Of a DNA stretch of 64,000 bases, positions 1-14,700 are shown in pieces. The stretch spans positions 55,136,291-55,200,290 of the forward strand of contig OX419755.1 of assembly GCA_948567375.1 (NCBI GenBank), read 5' to 3'. Below the pieces are notes generated by a model. The model was given only the letters and a program-made list of their open reading frames with translations, had not been told where the DNA came from and made no database searches. A program made the translations under genes and the position numbers. The stretch comes from Lunularia cruciata (lineage: Eukaryota > Streptophyta > Marchantiopsida > Lunulariales > Lunulariaceae). Each line of letters begins with the position of its first letter. The stretch's first letter is position 1.

Positions 1-437
1 CTTCCGCCCATATCGCCAAACTATGAAGTCCTTGAAATATAGAAATTTGCGGAGTTTAGCTGTAAACATGCAGTATAAAAATCCTGTCCGACATGCGTGG
101 TTTGAACAAACCAACATGGTTGTCATACACAAGTACTCACTGGCAAGTCTTTGAACGACATCCTGACAGCGACCTGAAGCCATATAAAAAGTCGAATCAA
201 GTTGTTCGTGCCAACCTTTGCTTTGATGAGCTCTGTTATGAAAGGTCATCATACACCCTTCACGTGTATGGTGTTGTAGTTTGTGATAACACTACTGGAG
301 GATATCCTGAATTAAGTTGTGACGATAATACAAAGTTACAGTACTGAAGGGCTATGATAAATCTACATTTCCGGTTGCGATGGCCGAGGGGAAAATGTAC
401 AATAAACATGGGTTGCCATAAGACGGCAATCTGCAAT
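1..437. other. Left edge, 3' flank of the reductase gene
   Basis: No gene is recognised here. The stretch lies just past the stop codon of the minus-strand reductase, so part of it is probably its 3' untranslated region and terminator. The short ORFs in it show no family resemblance and no matching splice context. Confidence 0.5.
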
Positions 438-3279
<2,842 letters not shown>

Positions 3280-6132
3280 TGTCACAAACTGCACAAACAG
3301 CACAGCATTCGTCAGGAAACACTTTCACTGATACTCTGATTACTCCACTCTTTGTTCTGCTGCCTTGAATAACCTGGACTGACAGATCACGGCTCACACC
3401 TGTCGTAGCTCAAAACTGGCTCCTCCGCGATTTCTAATAGTAGACCTCCGACCTGTTCCCTGACTGTTCTCGACATCGCTTTTGGTTGAAGATTAAAGTA
3501 TCTAGTGTATGCCAAGGCGTGCCAACATATCATACCGCATATTCGCACTCCGTGGCATAAAGCTAACATCACCTCAAGCCAAGACAACCGCCAATGGCAG
3601 CTTAGCTATCATAATCAAGGTGCAAATATTAACGGTGCCAAGTCTTGACAGACTTCCATTTCCAAGGCCGATCACTGTAGACGCCCATGCAGAAAGAAGC
3701 TTTACAACATCAAGCAAATACATCCCACCCGTAACAGGCGGACAGTGAACGAACATGAGGCTATCCTCCATATAATCTGTCACGCGTAGTAATCATTCAA
3801 GCTTCCTTCGAGTGGGAGAGACAGAGGGACATCACCTTTCTTCTTCTAACAAGTTCGACGATTGTCACTGTCTGATCGTAGAAGCAGGACAAGGAGCTAT
3901 TTCTACAAACCTCCCTGTCCGTCTGTCTACTACTCACGAGAAGACAACTGCCTCCTGCACTCGTAGCCACCCAGCCACGAATTGCGCGTATTGACAACTT
4001 TGCACACAGATTCATTAACCTACAATTGCATGGGGATGGCAAAAACAATGCATGACTTTTGGCCTCCTGATTGACCTACAAACAAATGCGTCCTGTGGTG
4101 TGGACAGACTGGAGTGACTGGACAAATTCGACAGCCACACGTGATGATTCTCTGTGAGATGCTTCACGGTCTTCTGCCAACCTAGCATGAAATGTGTGTG
4201 CTTTGCAACAACCCACTCCACGTGGTGGGGCTTGTCTTCCTTTGGGATCCAATGTTGCGCAGCGTTTCATGGTCCAGAGTTGATAGTTTCCTGTACATAC
4301 ATACGACAACAGTGCAAGTTGAGGTCCCCACCGTGACTTGAATTACAAGGGTTTATAGGAATATATGTTTACTTGCAACCGGAAGATATTGAGCTATAGA
4401 GAGCTTGGACGGACATTTTAGATGGTATTCGAACCTCTCCCACTGGTGTCTTATTTCGTATTCCCAGTATAGCGTACGGTAAAGTAGGTCAGCACTTTCG
4501 CAAATCCTCGGCTCTAGAAAATTATGTTTATTGAAGTAAGAGATGTTTCTAATTCCTAGTGTATCATTTTTACCACTTTTCTTGTCTTCTAGGTCTGTGG
4601 AGTTCACTTTAGCACTAAGAGGGTCTCCAAAACATTTATATCCTCTCACACTTTACTCCCAAGAAAGGGTTTTAATATCATACAATTCTGGATGATATTA
4701 AAAGCTTTTTGGATTTCATTATATTGATGAAATGGTTGGAAGAGTTTATTCTGTAGTGAGAATTTGTTTTGCTTGTGTTCTTTAGCTTGGTTTCGATCTC
4801 TCAGATTACGACTAGGAAAATTCTACTGTCTAGATTGGACTCTTCGTGGATTAACAAAGGGATGGTTCAAACTGAAGGCCACTAAAGGGGGATGCAGTTT
4901 GAGCGATTGTATTTCTTAGCCCATTTTCTGTGTGGTTACTGTCGTTCTACTGCCATGTTCAGATGGAACTGTTAGTCTGTGCTTTAGGATTCTGTACTGT
5001 GGCTATTTTCTTCCTGCTTTAGGAAGTGTTTCCCAACCTTCGTTTCCTTACTTAGTACGAGTATTCGAGCTCCCTTTTATTCACAAATGAGGACGAGCAT
5101 TCAAGAGGACGAAGAAAGTAAATTACAGTCACCCTTCAGAGGAAATATACTTACAACCATCCCAAGGGAGGAATATGTCCACGTAAAACATGAGGTTCAG
5201 GGAGAAGCCTTATCGAGGGAACAAGTGTGCTGTATGAATTAAACTGTCGATGCTGGTACTCTAGCGAACATAGACAACAACAGTGGTGTCCATCAAGGCA
5301 CCACCGCACCGCTTTCAATAGACTTCATCAACCGCCAGACAAGGGGCAGTCGCATCTGAGTTTCTGTCATCGATTCCAAAGATTGTAGTACGGAGGCAAT
5401 TTCATATTGTCATATCAGATGAAACCCTTGGTAATAAAAATCAAACAAGTATTTGGTCACCAGCCATTTGAACGAGATTTGTTTCATCTCCCGAGCGGAA
5501 GTACGTTCTGAATCCAGCATTTTAGAGAATGACTCGAAAGGATAAACATGGCACCAAGCGTTCACATTGCCTTCAGCGAATACAGGAATGCCATGGTCAG
5601 TGGTGTTTTGATGATAATTCTGATCGTACAGTATCTAGACTAGTAGGCATAAAGTGTCCACACTAATACCTACCATGGAAGCTGTGAGTATCAAAAAATT
5701 TGTCCTACTAGTAGGCGGGGATTTCTCCCCCCGGATACCAGGAAGCAACACAGATGCTCTCCCCAGAAAATCTACACTAATCCGCAACAAGTTTTTCAGA
5801 GGAGTAAACTTCCTTCCCCCCGTGCACTTCGTCTCTGTACATTGATTTTTACAGACTACACAACCGTCACGACGACACTCGCAATAGCCAAAGTATTCTT
5901 TCTACCAGGACATCGTCCAGTGTTTCAGTACAGCATACCGTAATTGCTTCGTAATTTTGGACATACTATGTCGGGTTGCTCAACCTCCAGGATTCTCCGA
6001 ATCAGGTCGTCTGTATGCACATGAAACTAATAAGAACACCTGTTCCGGAACTATCCCAATAAACTAATAAGAACTAGCAACAATGGGGCCTGTACAACAA
6101 AAATGAGATCTAAGACAGCTTAGTTAGCTCAC
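3280..6132. other. Gene-free interval between reductase and RPB6
   Basis: About 2.85 kb with no coding region I can support. It should contain the promoter of the minus-strand reductase (next to 3280) and the 3' untranslated region and terminator of RPB6 (next to 6132). The short ORFs (for example near 4353-4649 and 5654-5845) have no recognisable motifs and no splice-linked partners. Confidence 0.5.
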
Positions 6133-7718
6133 CTAGTCCACTTGTCGTCTCCAAGAGTCTTCAACAATTAGTTCGTCCACGCCCCAGTCTTCGTAACTAT
6201 ACATTCAAAGGACACGAGATCTTAGAGGACGCAAAATATAGGTGTTGCTGATTTCTTCTTCCTCGACAATGAGAAACTGCTGTGATAAAGGATGATGTTC
6301 TGCTATTGGAACAGCCAGTAGATCCAATCAGCAGAGAATTGAAAGCGCTTTTCTAGGGACAATATGGTCCATCTTCAGGCTGTCCAGTTGAGCTAACAAT
6401 AAACAAGATGGAGAATAATTTACTTTTAAACTATCCTAAAGACTAGACATTGTAGTGGATAATCTACGACCGTAAGTTTCCAAATCAACCACTCGTACCT
6501 CTTGAATATATCCAAAACTCTACAGTACATCAACCAGCTCTACCTGATTCGCAATGTCAATTCTGTTGTTGCTAAATAAAAGTTGGATAACGCATTTACC
6601 TTCCGTCAGGCAGGTAACGGCGAATCGTGAATGGTATCTTCCGCACACGGAGTTCTTTCATGGCGATCTGGAAGCACAAAAAATGCATGACGTTTATTGA
6701 CTGGTTTCTTCACCAACATATATAGCAAATTCCAACTCGATACGAGGAGCTACATACTATCATGGAAGATACCTCCAAAGGATCGGTCTCTCCTTCCAGC
6801 TCAACCATCACTGGGGCATTCATACTGCAAATTAGCATAAAATATGTTAGTTTAATTGCCTTCTGGACCTCAAAAAGATCACTACAAGAGCTCCACCTGC
6901 TTTGAACCGAGTTGTCTACGTTAAAATGTTTTCTTTTTCTTTCGTGAGCTGCTGCAAAGCAAGTACACTCACAAATGCTTGGTTCTACTGTGTCATGCTT
7001 GGTGTAGCATCAAGCGAAGTTGAACATAAACAGCAAACTTCTCCAACCAAACTCAAGTCTAAGCACTTGGCAGCGGCAGAGTAGGTTTATGGCCATATTG
7101 GCGAACCTGATTTGAAGGGCCCGGGTGCCAAGCACTCGGGCCCTCTCATATTTAGTCATATACTTCGTAGTTTTGCGCGGTTTATCATTAGTTGGCTCCG
7201 GTTCTGCGTCCACAATGTCCACATCAGGTGCAGCAAATGGGTCTAAGCCATCCTTCTCGCCCTCCTCCCCTTCTTCTTCGAGTTCTTCACCCTGAGAGAC
7301 ACCAAGTTATATAACCACGGGTTGATTAGCCATGAATTGATGTCTTTGGCGACCAAACCGGAAAGACTTAGTAGATAAACTAGCGCAATAGTAAGCTGGA
7401 CGTCATTCATTGTCAGGAAATGACTTACCTCGACTTCCGGCTCCATAGGCTCCTCTTCGTATCTGCAAAAGACACATTCCGGAGTACACAACTTGAATAA
7501 GTTCTTGCTAGTTACACCAATTCCCAACAAGGTAGCTTGTACCTCACCCAGAGCACATCGGACAGCGAGAAAGGCGACGACATCACTCTAAGCAGATGCG
7601 CTGTAGAAAACGAGAGGACTAAGTTATCATTTCGACTTCATTAGACATTTGCGGCCTAAGCGGAGAAGATAGTCAGCACTCACGCTCCATCATCGTTGTA
7701 ATCCTCCTCGTCAGCCAT
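6133..7718 (-). CDS. NRPB6: RNA polymerases I/II/III shared subunit RPB6 (RPABC2), 6 exons
   Basis: This is a complete gene for the common polymerase subunit RPB6/RPABC2, which sits at the base of the clamp and helps assemble all nuclear RNA polymerases. Exons on the minus strand are 7718-7684, 7462-7429, 7291-7107, 6824-6773, 6667-6600 and 6196-6133. All introns are GT-AG, phases close, and the product is 145 residues, the normal length. The N-terminus is acidic ([11 protein letters not shown], then runs of Glu), as in plant RPB6. The conserved core follows: [17 protein letters not shown], then [33 protein letters not shown] and YLPDG. The end is [15 protein letters not shown]. The exons are too short to stand out as ORFs. 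It is transcribed divergently from WASHC4. No defect is visible. Confidence 0.95.
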
Positions 7719-8750
7719 TGTGTGATCGAGGCGTTCACGAAAAACGCAAGCGTCACTTGGAGAACTCCAAAGCCCTGCGCTCCGCGACCTGCCTACGCTT
7801 CCACCCTGGTCTGTTTCTCCTGTGCGGCACTGATGGGCTCTTTCCGGGTTTTAGTGTGCTTCCGTTTCAGTGCTGCCCTTTGTCCCTGTGGACTGCCCGT
7901 GTGGCTCTTTCTGCCCTGCTCGTTCTTCGGGCTGTTCTGGGCTTTGTTTCCTATTTGGCATTTGCCGCCCCTGTTATAGGGCTTCCCCGGGCTCCTGTCC
8001 CCGTTCGAAACATGAACAAAAAAGTCCCAAAGCCCTCCTCTCCACTGGTCCGAATGTTAAAGCCTGAACGAAGTAGTAGTATTCTCGGCGAAATGGACAC
8101 GTAAACCCTCCCCGTCATCGGAGTCGCGGGCACCACGGTCATTTACTTCAGTCGAAGATCATTGCTCTTGCCAGTTTACATCCTCCACGTGTCAAGCTTG
8201 AGAATTGTGTCCTTGTGACCCGCGACTCAGGTGGCAAGTAAGTCACAGCGCCTTTTATATGGTGTGGTGACAACGGCACTGGAGAAACTACAGCGGAGCA
8301 AACATTTGACAGCGACGCGCCACCAGAATCTCGGGGCCGCCGACGGAGTCACGGCGCGACGACAGTGCTTCTTTGCGACACTACTTCCACCGAGTGAGAG
8401 AGCTTCCATGAGTGTAGAGGAGCAAGAGTGATGGATGAAAAGTGAGACATGTATCAAGGGGAGGAGAAGCAGAAGGAGAAAGAGTTCTATGAGTGAAGCA
8501 GGGACGATCAGTCGTTACGTAACTTTCTACAATCACGGAAAATTGGGAAACAGCGTACCTAGTATGCTCGTTTCACTTACAACAGATATGAATCGAAGAT
8601 ATCTTTACATAAGCATCGTCTCGGTGAGCCAATTCGAAGTTGTGATCCAGTCCTCTCGTTTTTGAGAGCGCGTCGCCCTTTTCGTGATGATTTCGTCGCG
8701 TTTCTCGCTGTCGAGCGCACCCGAGTGATGTGCTATTGATGTGAAGAACA
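7719..8750. promoter_or_regulatory. Divergent promoter region RPB6 / WASHC4
   Basis: About 1.03 kb separates the two start codons, so promoters and 5' leaders of both genes must lie here. A G-box core CACGTG is present at about 8186-8191. The RPB6-proximal half is rich in C and T on the plus strand (7850-7980). The overlapping ORFs of up to 128 codons have no family resemblance and are treated as chance. Transcription starts cannot be read from the sequence. Confidence 0.55.
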
Positions 8751-11700
8751 ATGTCTACCGCGGAGGAGCAGCAGGAGAAGCTCCGTAGATTTGTAGATGA
8801 GTGGAGAAGTCACATTTGGGAAAAGCTGGAGCAGTTCGATAGCAATTCGTCACAAGCTGCTGCAAGAGATGTTGGCGACATCAACGAAGACCCTATACAG
8901 ATTTTTACTCGGCCTCTTGAAGGATTAACAGTTTTGGATTTGATCACGACCGATAATTTTCCTTTCAACAAGTTAATGATAGTTCTGGCACATGATTGCC
9001 ATGAAATACAGCGATTGCGAAAGCAGGTTTGTAAGTTTATTTTCTTTGATTGTGTCATTTTTTGTCACTATACTTTATCATCTCTCTAGAGCTTAAGGAA
9101 GGCTAGATGACAACTTTGAAATACGATATGTGTACTGACTGGCACAGCATGTCTGACAATAAGTTTGACTATCTGTCATTACAGGCCTTGAAAAAGATCT
9201 ACCCTCGCTTGGTTGTTTTCGGCCTCCGTCCAAACCTGGAGGAAACACCTCTAGAGGGGGAGTTGCAGAAGACCTTCGCAAGGTCATTCAAGTTTTTCCA
9301 AGATCTTTTGGAGTTTGTTTCAAAGTTGAGAGCATTGGTTTCCAATCTAGTTCGGCAACTGGAAGCAATTTATGCAGGTGATGCATCGAAAAATAGCAGG
9401 AGACCTTATGGATCCTTTTGGAATGTACATCTCCGAACAGTAGTGCACTGTCTTGCGGAGGGCTTTACTGTACTCATGACGATTGACGAAATTGTAGCCC
9501 AAAATACATCGATTGGGCACTCTCTATCTTTATTTACAAGGTCAGTGCATCTACATGCGTTTATCAAGGAAGCGAAGGAAGTCGATGTTTAGCATATTTC
9601 AAACAATAATGTATGCTTGAAGAGTTGATTCTACTCATTCCTAGGGGTTCAGTCGAAGAACTCTCTGTTAAACATACGATGTGGACCTAAGTGCAAATTC
9701 AGACTTTCCTGATTCTTTTCATTCCTTCTCTTTCGAGCCGTGATTTGGAAACAATAAGATACAACAAAATAAATTATATAATCAGAAACACAGTTGAGAG
9801 GAATTCCTTCCTACAAAATCTTCTCATAATATTACAGATCAATTATTGTGGAGTATGAGTTTCATCTTAATCACGATGTAAATTTCCTCACAGGATGCTG
9901 CACTCAGTAAGAAGCGAGCCGTCCGCGTTTGGGATGGAGTCAGATCAGGTGGAGTCTCTCGATTCAGAGGTGTCCAAAGTCGACAGTGTACTCATGGGGG
10001 GCCTTTTCCAGGTACTGTCGAGGAAACTAGCAGTTTGTACGTACTTGTCTGAATCCATTTGTGGGTCGTGTGGTATCCCGCTTTTTGCCGCTGTTAGTCT
10101 AGTCTTTTACGTGTACGGTTTGCGACTTGTTATTTGGTGTAGTATCAGGCTTGAAGGCGATTACATGGTTCCAGGATGCTAAAATCATCTAGGTAGTATG
10201 TTAGGTTCTGTGAAGTTGTTCAGTCTTGTGCAGTATGTTAATCCCAGTCCTCATAAACTCGCTCGGGGGCGTCTCATGATTTTGGTCTTGAGACTGTGCT
10301 GTTTACACTAACCAATACAATACACTAACATTATGATCGCGTCACAACGTGATGCTCTTTTCTCAAGGTTACACTTGTTCACACTCACTGTGTATTGCAG
10401 GTACCTATGCATCACACCATGATACTAACCCCTGTATGCAGACATAAGCATGCTTACCGCTCTATATAACTGACAGTTATGACGATCTTTCCGTGTTACT
10501 GTCAAATGTCAGAGTCAGTTCAGTTGGACGTGAGTATGGAACTGGGTTCTTTACAACGGGTTCTATATCCCATTACACAATATGTTGAGTTTTTCACGCT
10601 TCTCTCCGACACAGCCAAGACACCATTCACTCCTCTCCCACTTCGCTCCACTCCACCCATCCTCAACTAAAGCTTTGTCTTTTGCTCCTGCTCCTTGCTC
10701 GATGTTTCTTTGTTTGATGGTCCTCCCCTGCTTTCAATTTCAGATGCTTAATCTGTTGTGTCTTGGTTCTTACTCCATGACGTATACTAGTTCTCTGCAG
10801 GAGCTACTTATGACATGTATCAATTACGTCCTCACTTCTGCTTATCTTCGTAATGTTAGATATAACTAACATTCCATTTCCTTAGATTCAATTCTGTTCG
10901 ATTTGCATACGATTATGCATGCAATTCATTTGCACGTTCTCGGTTCCATACTTAGTGGGTTCCGGAACCCCCGTTCTTCGAACAGCTTCTGCCCCCATTT
11001 CTCAAATATGTCTAGTTTCACTGCTATTCAGCTCGTGTTTCTATCTGGAGGCAACCTATGACGGGAGGATTCAACTACATGTATGTGCAGAGATGCTTGC
11101 AAGAAGACTTCTACGGAAATCTTGACATGCAGAATTTGAAAGTTAATCGCCAATGTCTGGATGAGATATTATTCTGTGTGCGCGAGGGACTTCTTCAGAT
11201 TCTTTCTCGTATAGGTCAGTCACCAAGTAGGTCGTACATGTCATGAATCTACCTAGTCGAGTCAGATTAACTATTCCTTCGAAATTATTCTCTAATATAG
11301 TCGTCAGCTCACCACTCCATGGTTATTCAATTCAGTTGGTTCTAACAATGTCTTGACCTTCTTGTTTGTCATTTATCATCTGACTGACAGCACTCGTTGT
11401 GGTGTTTGGTGGCCGTCTATATAGATTCTTTGAGGGAACACCCTTATGATCGGGAGTTATTTTCTGGTTTGCTTGCAGTATGGGTATGTCAATCGTGGAT
11501 GATAGGTATGTAAGCATTGGCTGCCTCACTCAGTGGTTCCCTTCAGTTTATCTTCGGTTTATGCTTTCTGATTCTTATTTGTTTGATTGAAGAGTCATGT
11601 ACTGGAAATCTGGATGATAGTAGACTCATAAATGATTAGACTGCGTGAGATTCCACATTACAAATGAAAGTCTCGGTGCTTAACGTTTCCTTTGATCAGA

Positions 11701-14700
11701 GCGGGAAGATATACTCTTTTGCTTTGGCCAATATCCTCCCTTATTAGTTATTTGGTATCTATTTGATGCATACCGTTTCACTATAAATGCTGCTCATGGA
11801 TGTATTAATTCTCGCTTCTGCTTTTTATCCATTTCGCTCATGTTCCGCTCTGTATTTACTTGCTTAGATCAGCTTGACTTCAGTTTGCATCCGTCCCTGC
11901 ATGCACTTCATTACTTCGAAATGCATGTTTTTGATTGGTATCGGTTCGTTCCTAAGTGGATTCTGGATTCTCCGTTCGGTGAAAGGCTTCTGCTCCCATT
12001 ACTCAGATAGTCCAACCCACTTTAATACTCAGTTCTTTTGCATGCTATTGCAGCGGAGGCTCCGGAGAAGAAATTGATCAAACTAATTCTAGAGATTCAG
12101 AGACGTTCGCCAGTTGTGCACCTGTTCTGCAATATACGATTAGTTCCTTTAGACTTTTTGACTGGCCAGCTTCCATCCTGGGCTCTCTCATCCCCATTTC
12201 TCAAGGAAGCTCGAAGAGATTCTGGATCTGTGAATAGCAGTTATTTAACAACCTTGGATGACGTGCTGAGTAGGTATCTATCCTTGTCCTTTCTCTAAGA
12301 AGTGATAGGGATGTGCAAAAACTGTTAAAAATCACAGAAACTATTTTTGTTCATTTTTCTCATTTATGTACGTTACATGGGTCTCCAAGAAGCTACTTCC
12401 GCTGGTTTTGTTCTTCTTACGTCTCCGTTTTGAGAAAACTTCAGTACATCAAGAAGGTCTTGTACTTTCAAGTAAGATATACGATTTGATCTCACCAGGC
12501 ATTTTGTCTATGTGACAGCCATTCACAATCACTACGAAGCGACTTGGCAAATTGGCTTGTTTCCTTCGACTCAACTATATCTCCAGTGGTAAGGCCCCAA
12601 ATGCAGCATAGCTTTGCGAGTTGTATGGATCATCCCTCAGCTGGAATTTCCGTTAACAGCTCTAGCTTGAAAATGTTCATTTTGCTGCAGTTTGTGGCCA
12701 GTCCTTCAGCCGTCATGGGAGCCGATTACATCAGTTTTCCACAGTAACTGATCAGTCTTTCGTCTCTTTCTCATTGTTGCGGTAAAGCACGTCAATCAAT
12801 TGTGAATACTCAGTTTACACCTCGATTTGGCAGGTGCAGCAACTTGCGATTCATGCCATGCTTGGAACACGATTCAAGCAACTTACCCAGGCATGCCATC
12901 TATTCATGATGTGCGTGATGCTCTATTGAATGTTCGGCTTAATCTGTCTAATTAGTGGAGCGTATTAACCTTAAACCTGTACTCGACTGATTTGGTCATC
13001 AATACCCCTATGAAGCATCGTCGGTGATAAGTACTATTGGCAGGCTGGCGTGTTCAAATCTCTGAATCTTCCCTAATGTGTCTACTATCGTATCCTGTTT
13101 GAAATATTCAAGCATCACTGACAGCATGGAAGAAAGGGATGTATCGTATTACTGAGAAGCTTAGGTTGTAAAATGAAGGGCTACGAGAAGTTTATCTGCA
13201 TAACGTATGTCTCGCTTTCACTTCTTCTCTTATCTGGCAGGGTGTTTCTCTCGCAAATAGACTACGACACATTCTACGAGCCACTATAGATATCCACGCC
13301 TATTTAGAGGTGTGTAAGCCTTTATGGACTAACTGGCAAGGATTTCTGTACTTCCCAGTCGAAGTCTGAATTTGCTTTTGGGCACATGTCATGATTCGGA
13401 AGTTTCAGGGGATCTTGTGGTGTGCTGTAAATACTGGGTCAGCTTTTAGGGGTAATCAGTTTAGTTAATCAGCGAAAGAACTTCGTTTAGAGTTAGAGAA
13501 TGGGATCTTGGGTAAGAGAACTTTCAGTGAAAAAATCATAGAATCACATAAAGAAGCACAGGTCGTCTGTTGAGCTAGATCCAGCAATTGCTTTGTCCTT
13601 GTAGGTACCTATAAACAAGGAGCAGTTGAAAAGGTTGCGGCAAGTTGCAGAAATTTTGAAGGTACTCGATGTCTTTCTCAGTGAAACATGCGCTTACATG
13701 GGTAGGGCTTTTTGCACAACTTTTAGCTACCGGGAAAACTATATGAAGTTTCCACCAGAGTTCCATCATACAGCATGTTAAGTTTTTCAATTTTGTTATG
13801 GCAGGCTGTGGAGGCGATGTTTCACCGACGAAGTAGTGAGACTGCCTTGGGACTTGGCCACATGCTTCAACTGGCCCAATCACAGATCTTAAGACGGCTT
13901 ATTCCCCTTAAAGTAAGTTTGCTATGTCTGTTTTCAACCAGTCTTCTTGATGGTCTCTTCTCATCGCTTATCTTCTTTATAAAGTCTAAATTCTTTCTTT
14001 CTTGTTTAATTATGTAGCCAAGATGGCGATATGTATCATGTTCCCTTTTAGAATTTAACATGCGGGATAACCAATGTTTCAATGTGTAGGCACAGCTTGA
14101 AGCAGATCTGTCTGCGATGTCTAAAAGCAGCAGCGTACTTATGCTGGCTCGTTCATTGACTCGAAGTAAGCTATTCTTCTGTTACATCTTATCGGAGTTT
14201 ATTCTTGAGCCTGCCATCTTGGTCTTGGTTGTTCATTTTCCTGTCTTTCAGCAGCTGTGCCAGGTCACACAAGGAGATTGATCACACAGTTTATGTACAG
14301 AAATTCGACTGACTCTGTACTTGGGTCCTGGACTCTCTGTAACTTGCACCAAAAGGGCTGATAGGGAAAATGGCATTTTCCGGCATCATACTCGTTCGCA
14401 CCATGATTCCATGATTTTCCAGATCAATATCTCTTCCTACCTTTCCTTTTTGTCTTATCTCTGTCCATTTCCTACCGTTCTCCTTTCTATCTTATCTCTG
14501 TAGCTTGATCCATTCCTGCCCATTTACTACCAACTGTAGAGACCAACTTTTTGCATCTCCACGCTGTAGATTTGTTTTTATCAAAACTTAAACTGCTCAA
14601 CTCATCAGAATAATCCAACATTCACTTTGAAGTCATTCTTAGGACTGGCTGCAATCTCTTCTGGCACCTGAGTGAAGGCTTGTCTTTGGCTGACTCAATT

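Noticed and set aside
7718-8104. A 128-codon plus-strand ORF beginning over the RPB6 start codon
   Set aside because: It overlaps the RPB6 first exon on the opposite strand, is Cys/Leu/Pro-rich through the C/T-rich promoter and has no recognisable family. Treated as chance.
12891-12958. Extension of WASHC4 exon 7 to the GT within GATGTGCG near 12910
   Set aside because: It ends in phase 2, whereas the following exon is conserved only in phase 0. It also adds residues not seen in the family.
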